In this document: in pieces, positions 1 to 7,753 of the stretch
Layout: each line of letters opens with the position of its first letter
Position numbering within the stretch: the stretch's first letter is position 1
Source of the DNA: an uncultured Eubacteriales bacterium
GTDB lineage: Bacteria; Bacillota; Clostridia; Oscillospirales; Acutalibacteraceae
DNA: 64,000 bases
Direction: 5' to 3'
Assembly: GCA_934643185.1 (NCBI GenBank)
Contig: CAKUBN010000002.1
Coordinates: 21,607-85,606, forward strand
Notes under the pieces: model-generated
The model's database searches: none
Told to the model about the DNA's origin: nothing
Seen by the model: the letters and a program-made list of their open reading frames with translations, nothing else
Program-made: the position numbers and the translations under genes

Positions 1-1
1 C

Positions 2-1003
2 GGTTCTCTTTCGCTGGACCTCGCACTCGGCATCGGCGGTCTGCCGCGCGGCAGAATCATCGAGATCTACGGGCCGGAATCCTCCGGTAAAACCACCTTG
101 GCGCTCCACTGCGTCGCCGAAGGCCAGAAAATGGGCGGCAACGCGGCGTTTATCGACGTAGAGCACGCGCTTGACCCGGTCTACGCGTCCGCGCTCGGCG
201 TAGACGTAGACTCCCTGCTCGTTTCGCAGCCGGATACCGGCGAGCAGGCGCTGGAGATCACCGAGGCGCTCGTACGCTCCAACGCCATCGACGTCATCGT
301 TGTGGACTCCGTTGCAGCACTCGTTCCGCGCGCGGAAATTGAGGGCGAAATGGGCGACAGCCACGTTGGTCTGCAGGCGCGCCTCATGTCGCAGGCACTT
401 AGAAAGCTTGCCGGCGCGATCTCGAAGTCGAATTGCGTTGCCATTTTCATCAACCAGCTGCGTGAAAAAGTCGGCGTTGTCTACGGCAACCCGGAGGTCA
501 CGCCGGGCGGCCGCGCGCTGAAGTTCTATTCCTCTGTGCGTCTCGATGTGCGCAAGAAGGAAGTTTTAAAGAGCGGCACCGACATCATCGGCTCCCGCAC
601 AAAGGTCAAGGTCGTGAAAAACAAGGTTGCGCCGCCGTTCCGTGAGGTCGAGTTCGACATCATGTACGGCCAGGGCATCTCTAAAGTCGGCGACCTCCTG
701 GACCTTGCCGAAAAGCTCGAGATCGTGCAGAAGAGCGGCGCGTGGTTCTCTTATAACGGCACGCGCATCGGTCAGGGCCGCGACAACGCGAAGAACTTCC
801 TGCGCGACAACCCGGATATTTTTGAGGAAATTTCCGAGCTCGTCCGCCAGAATGCGGATAAGCTCTACGCAAAGTCCATCAAGGGCGGCAGTGCGCCGAA
901 GCCCGTTGAAAAGGCCGAGGAGGAAGAATCTCCCGAGCAGGCAGAGAACACCCGCAAGAATGTGCAGGCAGACATCGACATCACGGTCGATGACGACGAA
1001 TAA
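2..1003 (+). CDS. recA: Recombinase RecA (5' end missing)
   Basis: RecA forms ATP-dependent filaments on single-stranded DNA, drives homologous strand exchange and triggers LexA self-cleavage. The frame is open from base 2; the visible protein starts at about residue 43 of a normal RecA. It shows the Walker A motif GPESSGKTT near the start, the Walker B-like stretch [10 protein letters not shown], the conserved loop [22 protein letters not shown] (given here only as a landmark, L1 region) and [10 protein letters not shown] followed by the L2 region. The acidic tail ends in DDDE, as usual for RecA. About 333 residues are present; only the first 40 or so are outside the window. The stop codon overlaps the recX start by one base (TAATG), so the two are translationally coupled. 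Confidence 0.98.
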   Translation, partial: GSLSLDLALGIGGLPRGRIIEIYGPESSGKTTLALHCVAEGQKMGGNAAFIDVEHALDPVYASALGVDVDSLLVSQPDTGEQALEITEALVRSNAIDVIVVDSVAALVPRAEIEGEMGDSHVGLQARLMSQALRKLAGAISKSNCVAIFINQLREKVGVVYGNPEVTPGGRALKFYSSVRLDVRKKEVLKSGTDIIGSRTKVKVVKNKVAPPFREVEFDIMYGQGISKVGDLLDLAEKLEIVQKSGAWFSYNGTRIGQGRDNAKNFLRDNPDIFEEISELVRQNADKLYAKSIKGGSAPKPVEKAEEEESPEQAENTRKNVQADIDITVDDDE

Positions 1004-1614
1004 TGAAGATCACGGACATTGCCCCGCGCCGCCACAGGCTTTCGCAGCTGTATATTGACGGTGAAGCGGCGGTGAAGGTGGACACGGAAACCTTATTGCG
1101 CGAGGGCATTGCCATCGGCGATGAGCTCGACGACGAGGAGCTGCACGCGCTTTTGCAGGCCTCCGCAAAGCACCGCGCCGAAGAAAAGGCGCTGTACCTT
1201 TTGGAGCACCGTGCCCACTCCAAAAAAGAACTGGAAAACAAGATCACCCGCGCGGAGTTTGACCGCGAGGCCGCCCGCAGTGCCGTGGAGCACATGGAAG
1301 AGCTGGGGCTTTTAGACGATGAGGACTACGCCCGCCGCCTTGCAAATGAGCTTTTCACGCGCAAAAAGTTCGGCGCGCGCCGCGTAAAGCAGGAGCTGCG
1401 CCAAAAGGGCATTGACGATGCGCTCATCGCCGCGGTGATGGACGAGTTTTCCACAGAACGTTCGGAAACAGAGGAAAACATCCGCGCCATTTTGGAGCGA
1501 AAGTACCCCATGGCGCGCGAAGACGAAAAAGTGCGCCGCCGCGCCGTAGCTGCTTTGCAGCGCTACGGCTACGGCTTTGACGAGATCTTTTCCGTTCTGA
1601 ATTCGGAAGAATGA
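1003..1614 (+). CDS. recX: Regulatory protein RecX
   Basis: RecX binds RecA filaments and limits their growth and activity. The 203-residue product has the usual RecX build: an N-terminal extension followed by three-helix repeats, with the landmarks YLLEHRAHSKKELENKI (first repeat) and LGLLDDEDYARRLANE followed by KKFGARRVKQELRQKGI (second repeat). Its ATG shares one base with the recA stop, which supports this start and a recA-recX operon. The assignment rests on both the repeat landmarks and the gene order. Confidence 0.93.
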   Translation: MKITDIAPRRHRLSQLYIDGEAAVKVDTETLLREGIAIGDELDDEELHALLQASAKHRAEEKALYLLEHRAHSKKELENKITRAEFDREAARSAVEHMEELGLLDDEDYARRLANELFTRKKFGARRVKQELRQKGIDDALIAAVMDEFSTERSETEENIRAILERKYPMAREDEKVRRRAVAALQRYGYGFDEIFSVLNSEE

Positions 1615-1618
1615 CCGT

Positions 1619-1652
1619 AAAAACGGCGCTGCTTTCCTTGCAGTGCCGTTTT
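1619..1652 (+). terminator. Intrinsic terminator after recX
   Basis: A stem of 13 base pairs (AAAACGGCGCTGC against GCAGTGCCGTTTT, one mismatch) closes a 7-base loop and ends in a T-rich stretch, 4 bases after the recX stop. It should separate recA-recX from the next gene. Confidence 0.8.
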
Positions 1653-1671
1653 GTGTTCCGGGGGTGAAGCT

Positions 1672-2106
1672 GTGAAAAAGTCAGTTTGCATCGAAATTCT
1701 TTGTATTTTGATTTTCGGCGTTTCGCTCGGCGTGGGGCTGAAATTGGGCTTTATGCAGACGAACGCGGCACGATATGCGGAATACTGGAAAATCGAATTG
1801 CCGCAGGGCATGACGGAAATTTATTCGGCACATTCCAAAGATATGGCGCTCGGTGACGGTGTGCGATACGCGGTTTTTGAGGCGGAAAACGCAGACGTGT
1901 TTTCGACTTTTGTACAGGAAAATGTGGAATTTCCGTGGGACGAGATCAAAACGAGTTTAGAGCAGATCGGCGTGCCGGAAGAACGTATGGTGCTGTTTGA
2001 AGAAAACCTGAGCGGTGAAATTCTGAGAAAAGAGGACGGCAGCCGGCTGTATATACTGGTGTCAAAAGCTGAAAAACGGGCATATTTTGTGCAGATCACG
2101 ATGTAA
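1672..2106 (+). CDS. Small membrane-anchored protein of unknown function
   Basis: I do not recognise this 145-residue protein. The GTG at 1672 is preceded by a GGGGGTG ribosome binding site and is preferred over an upstream TTG. Residues 3 to 25 form one hydrophobic segment (start VKKSVCIEILCILIFGVSLG), so it is probably a single-pass membrane protein with an outside C-terminal domain. The rest is an acidic mixed alpha/beta domain without cysteine clusters or known catalytic motifs. It sits 17 bases ahead of a broken methyltransferase gene and may share its transcript. Confidence 0.6.
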   Translation: MKKSVCIEILCILIFGVSLGVGLKLGFMQTNAARYAEYWKIELPQGMTEIYSAHSKDMALGDGVRYAVFEAENADVFSTFVQENVEFPWDEIKTSLEQIGVPEERMVLFEENLSGEILRKEDGSRLYILVSKAEKRAYFVQITM

Positions 2107-2123
2107 AAAGAACGGAGGACGTT

Positions 2124-2728
2124 ATGTTTTGGGATTATGCTGCCGGTGTGTATGATATATTTGCGAACGTCATCAACAAAAAGACGCACAAAACGCTGTG
2201 CGCGGCGGTGGCAGAGCGCATTTTGCCTGCGGACGAGGTGCTGGAGTGCGCGTGCGGCACGGGCATGCTGAGCCGCGTCATCGCCCCGCGGTGCAAAACG
2301 CTGATCGCAGAGGATATTTCTGAAACATGCTGAAAAAGGCGCGGAAAAAGTGTGCGCAGCTTCAAAACGTGACGTTTCAAAAGGGCGACATTTTAGCGCT
2401 GGAGCACCCGGCGGAACGCTTTGACGTAGTGGTCGCGGCGAACGTCATCCATTTGCTCGACGAGCCGCTCCGTGCGCTGCATGAACTTAATCGGGTGTGC
2501 AGAACGGGCGGCAGGCTCATCATTCCGACCTACATGAACGAAAAGGAAAACGGCAAAACGAACGGCATTACGAGTGCCATCGGCAAGGCGGGCGCGGATT
2601 TCAAGCGGGAATTCACGCTGAGCTCTTATGAGCAGTTCTTTAAGGACGCGGGCTACACGGATGCGGAATATATCTGGTGCCCGGGCAAGGTGCCGTGCGC
2701 AGTGGCTGTGCTGCGCAAAAAGGCGTGA
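2124..2728 (+). pseudogene. Class I SAM-dependent methyltransferase, frameshifted
   Basis: Two reading frames together make one methyltransferase. The first (2124-2333) carries motif I, ECACGTGMLSRVIAP, and a motif II acidic loop ending in AEDIS. The second (2327-2728) resumes with MLKKARKKC, the motif IV-like DVVVAANVIHLLDEP and a normal C-terminus. Inserting one base in the stretch 2321-2327 restores a continuous DISE-N-MLKKARKK reading, as expected for this family. The start has an ACGGAGG ribosome binding site. The second frame starts at an ATG four bases before the first stop, so two-part translation by coupling is possible, but simple gene decay or a base-calling error is more likely. 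The substrate cannot be inferred. Confidence 0.8.
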
Positions 2729-2777
2729 TTTTCGTGCGGCAAACGCGTTTTTGCGTGCAGAATTGTATGATTTTTGT

Positions 2778-2815
2778 GAACGGGCGGCATTTCGATTGAA
2801 AAGCCGCTCGTTTTC
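2778..2815 (+). terminator. Probable intrinsic terminator before rimO
   Basis: The stem AACGGGCGGC pairs with GCCGCTCGTT (one G-U pair) around a 14-base loop and is followed by TTTTC. It lies between the methyltransferase remnant and rimO. Confidence 0.55.
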
Positions 2816-2823
2816 TGCTAAAA
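2796..2823 (+). promoter_or_regulatory. Putative sigma-A promoter for rimO
   Basis: TTGAAA (2796-2801), a 16-base spacer and TAAAAT (2818-2823). It overlaps the preceding terminator hairpin, which is common in compact genomes. Motif-based only. Confidence 0.45.
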
Positions 2824-2892
2824 TAGGTAGCGGCAAAACAGAAATTATATAAGGGCATGTCCTTGGATATGCACCGAGAAAGGGTTATATAC

Positions 2893-4215
2893 ATGGCTAT
2901 TAAAGTGGGAATGGTCAGCCTTGGCTGCGCCAAAAACCAGGTGGACGGCGAAATGCTGATGGCGAGCCTTAAAAACGCGGGCTTTGAGCTGTGCGACGAC
3001 GCGGCGCTTGCGGACGTTGCCATCGTGAACACCTGCGGCTTTATCGACAGCGCAAAGCAGGAATCCATCGATGAGATTCTGGAGCTTGCGACGCTGAAAA
3101 AAGAGGGCCGCATCAAGAAGATCGTGGTGACGGGATGTCTTGCGGAGCGCTACCGCGAGGAGATCCACAAGGAGCTGCCCGAGGTGGACGGCGTGTTCGG
3201 CATTGGCGCGAACGCGGACATTGCGGCGTGCATTGAAAGCGCGATGGACGATTTTACGGAGAGCTTCCCGGAAAAGAGCAAAATGCCGCTGTGCGGCGAG
3301 CGCGAGCTCTCGACCCCGAGCTATTTTGCGTATATCAAAATTGCAGAGGGCTGCGACAACAAATGTACCTACTGCGCGATCCCGATGATCCGCGGCAGCT
3401 ACCGCAGCCGCACGATGGAAAGCATCGAGGAAGAGGCGCGCGGGTTAGTTGAAAACGGCGCGAAGGAGCTTATCCTCATTGCGCAGGACACGACCCGCTA
3501 CGGCATTGACCTGTATGGGGAGTATTCCCTTGCGAAGCTGATGCGCCGCCTGTGCAAAATTGACGGCCTGAAGTGGCTGCGCGTGCTCTATTGCTACCCG
3601 GACGCGCTGACGGACGAGCTTTTGGAGACGATGGCAGAGGAAGAGAAGATCGTGAAGTACATCGACCTGCCGCTGCAGCATGCTTCTGCACGCGTTTTAA
3701 AGCGCATGAACCGCACCGGTGACCGCGAAAGTTTGACGGCGCTGATGAAGAAGATCCGCGAGAAAATTCCGGGCGTTACGCTGCGTACGACGCTCATCAC
3801 AGGCTTTCCGGGTGAGACGGAGGAGGAATTCACCGAGCTTGCGGAGTTTGTGAAGGACATTGAATTTGAGCGCCTCGGCTGCTTTGCCTACTCGCAGGAG
3901 GAGGGCACGCCGGCAGCTTTGATGCCCGACCAGATCGACGACGAGGTGAAAAACCACCGCGCGGAGATCATCATGGAATCGCAGATGAACATTATGGACC
4001 GCCTTGGCGAAAAGCAGGTGGGTAAGGACATCACCGTGCTGACGGAAGGCTTTGACCGCTACGCCGAATGCTGGTTCGGCCGCAGCGCCATGGATGCGCC
4101 GGACATTGACGGCAAGGTGTTCTTCTCTGCGGAAAAAAAGCCGTATTACGGCGAGATGGTGACGGTGCACGTGGACGAGGCCATTGACGGCGACCTGTTC
4201 GGCACGCGCGTCTAA
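2893..4215 (+). CDS. rimO: Ribosomal protein uS12 methylthiotransferase RimO
   Basis: RimO is a radical-SAM enzyme that adds a methylthio group to the conserved aspartate of ribosomal protein S12. The 440-residue product has the N-terminal UPF0004 domain with cluster cysteines C12, C48 and C82, the radical-SAM motif CxxxCxxC at C154, C158 and C161 (GCDNKCTYCAIP), and a C-terminal TRAM domain. The opening VSLGCAKNQVD is the RimO-type signature rather than the MiaB type. The start at 2893 follows a GAAAGGG site; an in-frame codon 36 bases upstream would add an unconserved extension. It starts a run that continues with pgsA 14 bases later. Confidence 0.96.
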   Translation: MAIKVGMVSLGCAKNQVDGEMLMASLKNAGFELCDDAALADVAIVNTCGFIDSAKQESIDEILELATLKKEGRIKKIVVTGCLAERYREEIHKELPEVDGVFGIGANADIAACIESAMDDFTESFPEKSKMPLCGERELSTPSYFAYIKIAEGCDNKCTYCAIPMIRGSYRSRTMESIEEEARGLVENGAKELILIAQDTTRYGIDLYGEYSLAKLMRRLCKIDGLKWLRVLYCYPDALTDELLETMAEEEKIVKYIDLPLQHASARVLKRMNRTGDRESLTALMKKIREKIPGVTLRTTLITGFPGETEEEFTELAEFVKDIEFERLGCFAYSQEEGTPAALMPDQIDDEVKNHRAEIIMESQMNIMDRLGEKQVGKDITVLTEGFDRYAECWFGRSAMDAPDIDGKVFFSAEKKPYYGEMVTVHVDEAIDGDLFGTRV

Positions 4216-4229
4216 ACGGGAGAACCGTT

Positions 4230-4823
4230 ATGAATTTACCGAATAAACTGACGATGCTGCGCATCATCTTAGTGCCGTTTTTTGTGTTTTTCATGCTGCT
4301 TTCGGGCGACGTGTTTCCGCACCATAATTTGGCGGCGCTCCTCATTTTCGGCATTGCATCGTACACCGACCACTTAGACGGCAAAATTGCGCGGCGCGAC
4401 CACCTCATCACGAATTTCGGCAAGCTGATGGACCCGTTGGCCGACAAGATCATGGTGATGTCTGCGCTGATCTGCTTTGTGGCAAACGGCATGACGAACA
4501 CGGTGTTCGTGCTCATCATCATGATTCGCGAGTTTGCCGTGACGTCCATCCGCCTGATTGCAGTGGAGCAGGGCAGGGTGATCCCGGCGAACAACTGGGG
4601 CAAGGCGAAGACCGTGTCGCAGATCGTCGCGATCTGCGTGGTGCTGCTGACACAATATATCCTTGACCTTGGCACATACGGCGTTTGTGCTTTGCCGACG
4701 GAGACGCTTTCTCCGATTTTTACTTGGGTGAATTTTGCCGTGATGGCAGTGGCGACGCTGCTCGCCGCCGTTTCCGGCATCATTTACGCCAAAGACGCGA
4801 AGGACTTATTTACGGAAATGTGA
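4230..4823 (+). CDS. pgsA: CDP-diacylglycerol-glycerol-3-phosphate 3-phosphatidyltransferase
   Basis: PgsA makes phosphatidylglycerophosphate, the committed step to phosphatidylglycerol and cardiolipin, in the cytoplasmic membrane. The 197-residue protein has the CDP-alcohol phosphotransferase signature with every key residue: D47, D50, G51, A54, R55, G64, D68 and D72 (DGKIARRDHLITNFGKLMDP region). Several hydrophobic helices fill the remainder. rimO-pgsA adjacency is common in clostridia. The next gene, gpsA, supplies the sn-glycerol-3-phosphate substrate, so the neighbourhood forms a phospholipid head-group unit. Confidence 0.95.
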   Translation: MNLPNKLTMLRIILVPFFVFFMLLSGDVFPHHNLAALLIFGIASYTDHLDGKIARRDHLITNFGKLMDPLADKIMVMSALICFVANGMTNTVFVLIIMIREFAVTSIRLIAVEQGRVIPANNWGKAKTVSQIVAICVVLLTQYILDLGTYGVCALPTETLSPIFTWVNFAVMAVATLLAAVSGIIYAKDAKDLFTEM

Positions 4824-4873
4824 TTTGAATTTCGCGCTTACATTACCCCTTTGGAAGGACCTTAGCATTCCCT

Positions 4874-5830
4874 ATGAAAATTACCGTTATCGGCTGCGGC
4901 CGTTGGGGCACGTTTATTGCGTGGTACCTCGATAAGATCGGCCACAGTGTTTCCCTTTACGGGCGGAAAGGCTCCGCCCACATGCAAAAGCTTCTCGAGA
5001 CCCGCACGAACGGGCTTGTGGAGCTGCCCGAAACCTTACATTTGACAAACGATTTGGGCGCTGTAAAAGACAGCGATGTTATTGTGGTCTCCGTTAACTC
5101 GCAGGGGCTGCGCGGCCTGATGCGCGAATTAGCGCCGATGGAGCTGAAAAACAAAATTTTCGTGCTGTGCATGAAAGGTGTGGAGATCGAGACCGGCATG
5201 CGCCTTTCGCAGGTGTGTGCCGCGGAGTGCGATGCATCGAACGCAGTCGCCGTTTGGGTGGGCCCCGGCCACGTGCAGGAGTTTGCGGCCGGTGTGCCGA
5301 ACTGCATGGTCATCGACAGCGACAATGAAGAGGCGAAAAAGACGCTGGTGGAGGCATTCGGCAGCGACCTCATTCGCTTTTACTACGGGCAGGACCTCAT
5401 TGGCAACGAGATCGGCGCGGCGGCGAAAAACGTCGTCGGCATTGCGGCCGGTATGCTGGACGGCCTTGGGCTTTCGACGTTAAAAGGCGCGTTGATGGCG
5501 CGCGGCACGCGTGAGATCGCGCGGCTGATCGACGCTTTGGGCGGCAACGAGCTTTCGGCTTATGGCCTTTGCCACCTTGGTGACTACGAGGCGACGCTGT
5601 TTTCGCCGTATTCGCACAACAGAATGTTCGGCGAGAAGTTCGTGAAGAACGAGCCGTATACCGATCTGGCGGAGGGCTATTACGCGGTGGACGCGCTTTT
5701 GCGCCTTGGCAAGACGGTTTCGGCCGATTTGCCGATTTGCCGCGCCGTATACAATGTGTTGTATAAAGGCGAGAATGCACACGATGAAGTCAACGCGTTA
5801 TTTACAAGGAGTATAAAAAATGAGTTTTGA
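4874..5830 (+). CDS. gpsA: Glycerol-3-phosphate dehydrogenase (NAD(P)+)
   Basis: GpsA reduces dihydroxyacetone phosphate to sn-glycerol-3-phosphate for phospholipid synthesis. The 318-residue product begins with the dinucleotide-binding loop GCGRWG at residues 7-12 and has the catalytic-lysine region EIGAAAKNVVGIAAGMLDGL followed by LMARGTREIARL, both diagnostic of GpsA. It is slightly shorter than the usual 330 residues. Its last 11 bases overlap the next gene, indicating a shared transcript. The ribosome binding site GGAAGGA is somewhat far from the ATG. Confidence 0.93.
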   Translation: MKITVIGCGRWGTFIAWYLDKIGHSVSLYGRKGSAHMQKLLETRTNGLVELPETLHLTNDLGAVKDSDVIVVSVNSQGLRGLMRELAPMELKNKIFVLCMKGVEIETGMRLSQVCAAECDASNAVAVWVGPGHVQEFAAGVPNCMVIDSDNEEAKKTLVEAFGSDLIRFYYGQDLIGNEIGAAAKNVVGIAAGMLDGLGLSTLKGALMARGTREIARLIDALGGNELSAYGLCHLGDYEATLFSPYSHNRMFGEKFVKNEPYTDLAEGYYAVDALLRLGKTVSADLPICRAVYNVLYKGENAHDEVNALFTRSIKNEF

Positions 5831-6290
5831 GCTTCAAAATACGCTGACCTATGCAGACGCCGTTTTGCAGGCGAAGGCACTCATCGAGGATGAGCCGGAG
5901 CTTGTGCCGAACATGGCGAACCTTTCGGCGCTTTTGAATTTGGTGTTGAAGGACATCAACTGGGTGGGCTTTTACACGGTGCAGCCGGACGGCAATCTGC
6001 TTTTGGGGCCGTTTCAGGGCAAGCCGGCGTGCATCCGCATTAAAGCGGGGCGCGGCGTGTGCGGCACGGCGCTCAAAGAAAAGAAGGCGCTGCGTGTGGA
6101 CGACGTGCACGCGTTTCCGGGGCATATCGCGTGCGACAGTGCGAGCCGCGCGGAAATCGTGGTGCCGGTGATGAAAAACGGGAAAGTCTATGCCGTTTTG
6201 GATGTGGACAGCCCGTTTGAAAACCGCTTTACCGCAGAAGACGAGGCGTTTCTCACAAAAATCGCCGCGCTTTTGGCGGAGAAATTCTAA
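5820..6290 (+). CDS. msrC: Free methionine-(R)-sulfoxide reductase (GAF domain)
   Basis: This enzyme reduces free methionine-(R)-sulfoxide. The 156-residue single GAF-domain protein carries all three cysteines of the fRMsr family, C71, C81 and C105, with the same spacing (10 and 24 residues) as the characterised enzyme, in the contexts GKPACIRI, GRGVCGTA and GHIACDSASR. The NWVGFY element is also present. It overlaps gpsA and is followed by a nitroreductase, so the end of this transcript has a redox/repair character. Confidence 0.93.
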   Translation: MSFELQNTLTYADAVLQAKALIEDEPELVPNMANLSALLNLVLKDINWVGFYTVQPDGNLLLGPFQGKPACIRIKAGRGVCGTALKEKKALRVDDVHAFPGHIACDSASRAEIVVPVMKNGKVYAVLDVDSPFENRFTAEDEAFLTKIAALLAEKF

Positions 6291-6340
6291 AAGAAGCGGG
6301 AAACCGCTTGAAAATAAAATTTAAGAGAGGAAGCGTTTTT

Positions 6341-6865
6341 ATGACGAATGAAGTGATCCAGAACATTTTGACCCGCCGCAGTGTCCGCGCGTATGACGAC
6401 CGCCCGGTGGAAAGAGAAAAGATCGACACGCTTTTGCAGTGCGCCGTGCACGCGCCGAGCGCGATGAACCGCCAGACATGGCATTTTTCTGCCGTGCTGA
6501 ACCGCGAGAAGATCGCAAAATTGGCGGCGGCTGTGGGCAAGGCGCTCGGCAACGAGAAGTACGACATGTATAAGCCCGCCGCGCTCATCATTCCGTCGAA
6601 CGAGCTGATCGGCGACACGGGCATCACGTCCTGGGACAACGCCTGCGCGCTTGAAAATATCTTCCTCGCGGCGCACTCCATGGGCCTTTCCACGGTGTGG
6701 ATCAACCAGCTTTCTGACACGTGCGATGTGCCGGAGGTGCGCGCCATTTTGACGGAGTTCGGCGTGCCGGAGAACCACAAGGTATTCGGCATTGCGGCTA
6801 TCGGCTACGCCGCGGCAGAAACACCCGTGAAGGAGAAGAAATTCCCGGTTACGTATGTGGAATAA
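6341..6865 (+). CDS. Nitroreductase family protein (FMN-dependent)
   Basis: A flavin oxidoreductase of the NfsA/NfnB fold, usually using NAD(P)H on nitro or quinone compounds; the substrate is not evident. The N-terminal FMN phosphate-binding motif TRRSVRAYDDRPV lies at residues 11-23, followed by APSAMNRQTWHF, and the C-terminal half has GIAAIGYAA, all typical. The start at 6341 is chosen because GAGAGG lies 12 bases upstream; a longer in-frame start would add 11 basic residues. At 174 residues it is a compact family member. A terminator follows directly. Confidence 0.9.
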   Translation: MTNEVIQNILTRRSVRAYDDRPVEREKIDTLLQCAVHAPSAMNRQTWHFSAVLNREKIAKLAAAVGKALGNEKYDMYKPAALIIPSNELIGDTGITSWDNACALENIFLAAHSMGLSTVWINQLSDTCDVPEVRAILTEFGVPENHKVFGIAAIGYAAAETPVKEKKFPVTYVE

Positions 6866-6880
6866 AGAAAAATAAGCGAA

Positions 6881-6915
6881 AGCGCCTGCAGGGAATGACC
6901 CTGCGGGCGCTTTTT
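6881..6915. terminator. Bidirectional intrinsic terminator
   Basis: AGCGCCTGCAGGG pairs with CCCTGCGGGCGCT around a 5-base loop, with T5 on the plus side. It ends the rimO-to-nitroreductase run and touches the stop codon of the convergent YdeI-like gene. Confidence 0.85.
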
Positions 6916-7489
6916 AGTAGTTAAGAAGTCTGCCTTCATCGTTCCATTCGCCGTAGAGCTTTCCGGCGGCGGAGTTTTCGATGAGCTTTTGAAGCCGTTT
7001 TTCAAACACGGCGCGGTCTTTCTTTTTATCGCGCTGAATGCAATCGATGCGCACACGCTGATAAAGCGGCGGAAAAGCTTTGAAATTCTCCCATGCTTTT
7101 GGGTTTTCCTGAAAGGCGGCGAGAATTTCCGGGTCGATCGTAAAGCTTTCTTTGGAAAGATCAGGCAAGACGGCGCGCCCGGCGGCAGTCATGAGGCCCA
7201 ACTTTTCCAAGCGGCGGCAGCGTTCTTTGTTGAGCTCTGACCATGGGCTTTTCGCCGTGCGCGGCGTAAAGCGCTGGAGGTCAACGCCGTTTATGTTTTT
7301 GTGCGTGGTGTCGATCCACCCAAAGCATAGGGCTTCTTCCACAGCATCGAGATACCGCACGACGTTTGGCGGCGGATTTTTGCCCTTCTTTGCAACGAAC
7401 CAGCACTCAGTTTCTGTGCTGTGATTTTCGGTGAGCCACGCGCGGAAAGCTTCACGCGTAGTGATATTTAGAATGTTTTTCGGTTCCAT
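6914..7489 (-). CDS. YdeI/OmpD-associated family protein
   Basis: The 191-residue product matches the YdeI/OmdA family: the N-terminal TREAFRAWLTENHSTETECWFVAKKG-like block (only its start is quoted as a landmark), the core VEEALCFGWIDTTHK, and a C-terminal basic helical region ending in a short YdeI-type tail. The family's role is poorly known; some members have been linked to polymyxin or bacteriocin protection, which I cannot test here. The start at 7489 has an ACGGAG site; an upstream in-frame start would add 40 unconserved residues. It is a single convergent gene. Confidence 0.8.
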   Translation of the reverse strand: MEPKNILNITTREAFRAWLTENHSTETECWFVAKKGKNPPPNVVRYLDAVEEALCFGWIDTTHKNINGVDLQRFTPRTAKSPWSELNKERCRRLEKLGLMTAAGRAVLPDLSKESFTIDPEILAAFQENPKAWENFKAFPPLYQRVRIDCIQRDKKKDRAVFEKRLQKLIENSAAGKLYGEWNDEGRLLNY

Positions 7490-7603
7490 TTTTTGCTCCG
7501 TTTTTTCTTTCAGTATACCAGAAAATTTGCGGGTATGGAAGAGGGGATGATTTGGAACAACAGCATGCGGGAATATATGTATCGGTGGGCAAACTTTTTG
7601 CAC

Positions 7604-7632
7604 TTGCAAATAACGGGGCGCTGTGGTATACT
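7604..7632 (+). promoter_or_regulatory. Sigma-A promoter for the antiporter gene
   Basis: TTGCAA (7604-7609), a 17-base spacer and TATACT (7627-7632). The expected start near 7639 leaves a leader of about 115 bases before the GTG start. Confidence 0.7.
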
Positions 7633-7638
7633 AAAAAT

Positions 7639-7740
7639 ACGGGAATGAAGTTCTCCCGAAAGTCTTTGACTTTGAACCGCTTTTTCGGCTGATGACTTCT
7701 GCATTTTATTTTGCAGGGGGCATCAGCCTTTCTGCGTTTT
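7639..7740 (+). promoter_or_regulatory. Structured 5' leader of the antiporter gene
   Basis: The leader holds a short GGGA/TCCC hairpin near 7641-7657 and, at about 7689-7730, a long two-tier hairpin (outer stem GGCTGATG with CATCAGCC, inner CTGCA with TGCAG) followed by a T-rich stretch and then directly by the GGAGG ribosome binding site. This looks like an attenuator or cis-regulatory RNA. Ion-responsive riboswitches are known upstream of cation antiporters, but I could not match this one to a known class. Confidence 0.4.
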
Positions 7741-7753
7741 TGGAGGTATTTTT

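Noticed and set aside
4031..4783. 250-codon minus frame over rimO and pgsA
   Set aside because: It crosses two strong plus-strand genes and has no motif or start signal.
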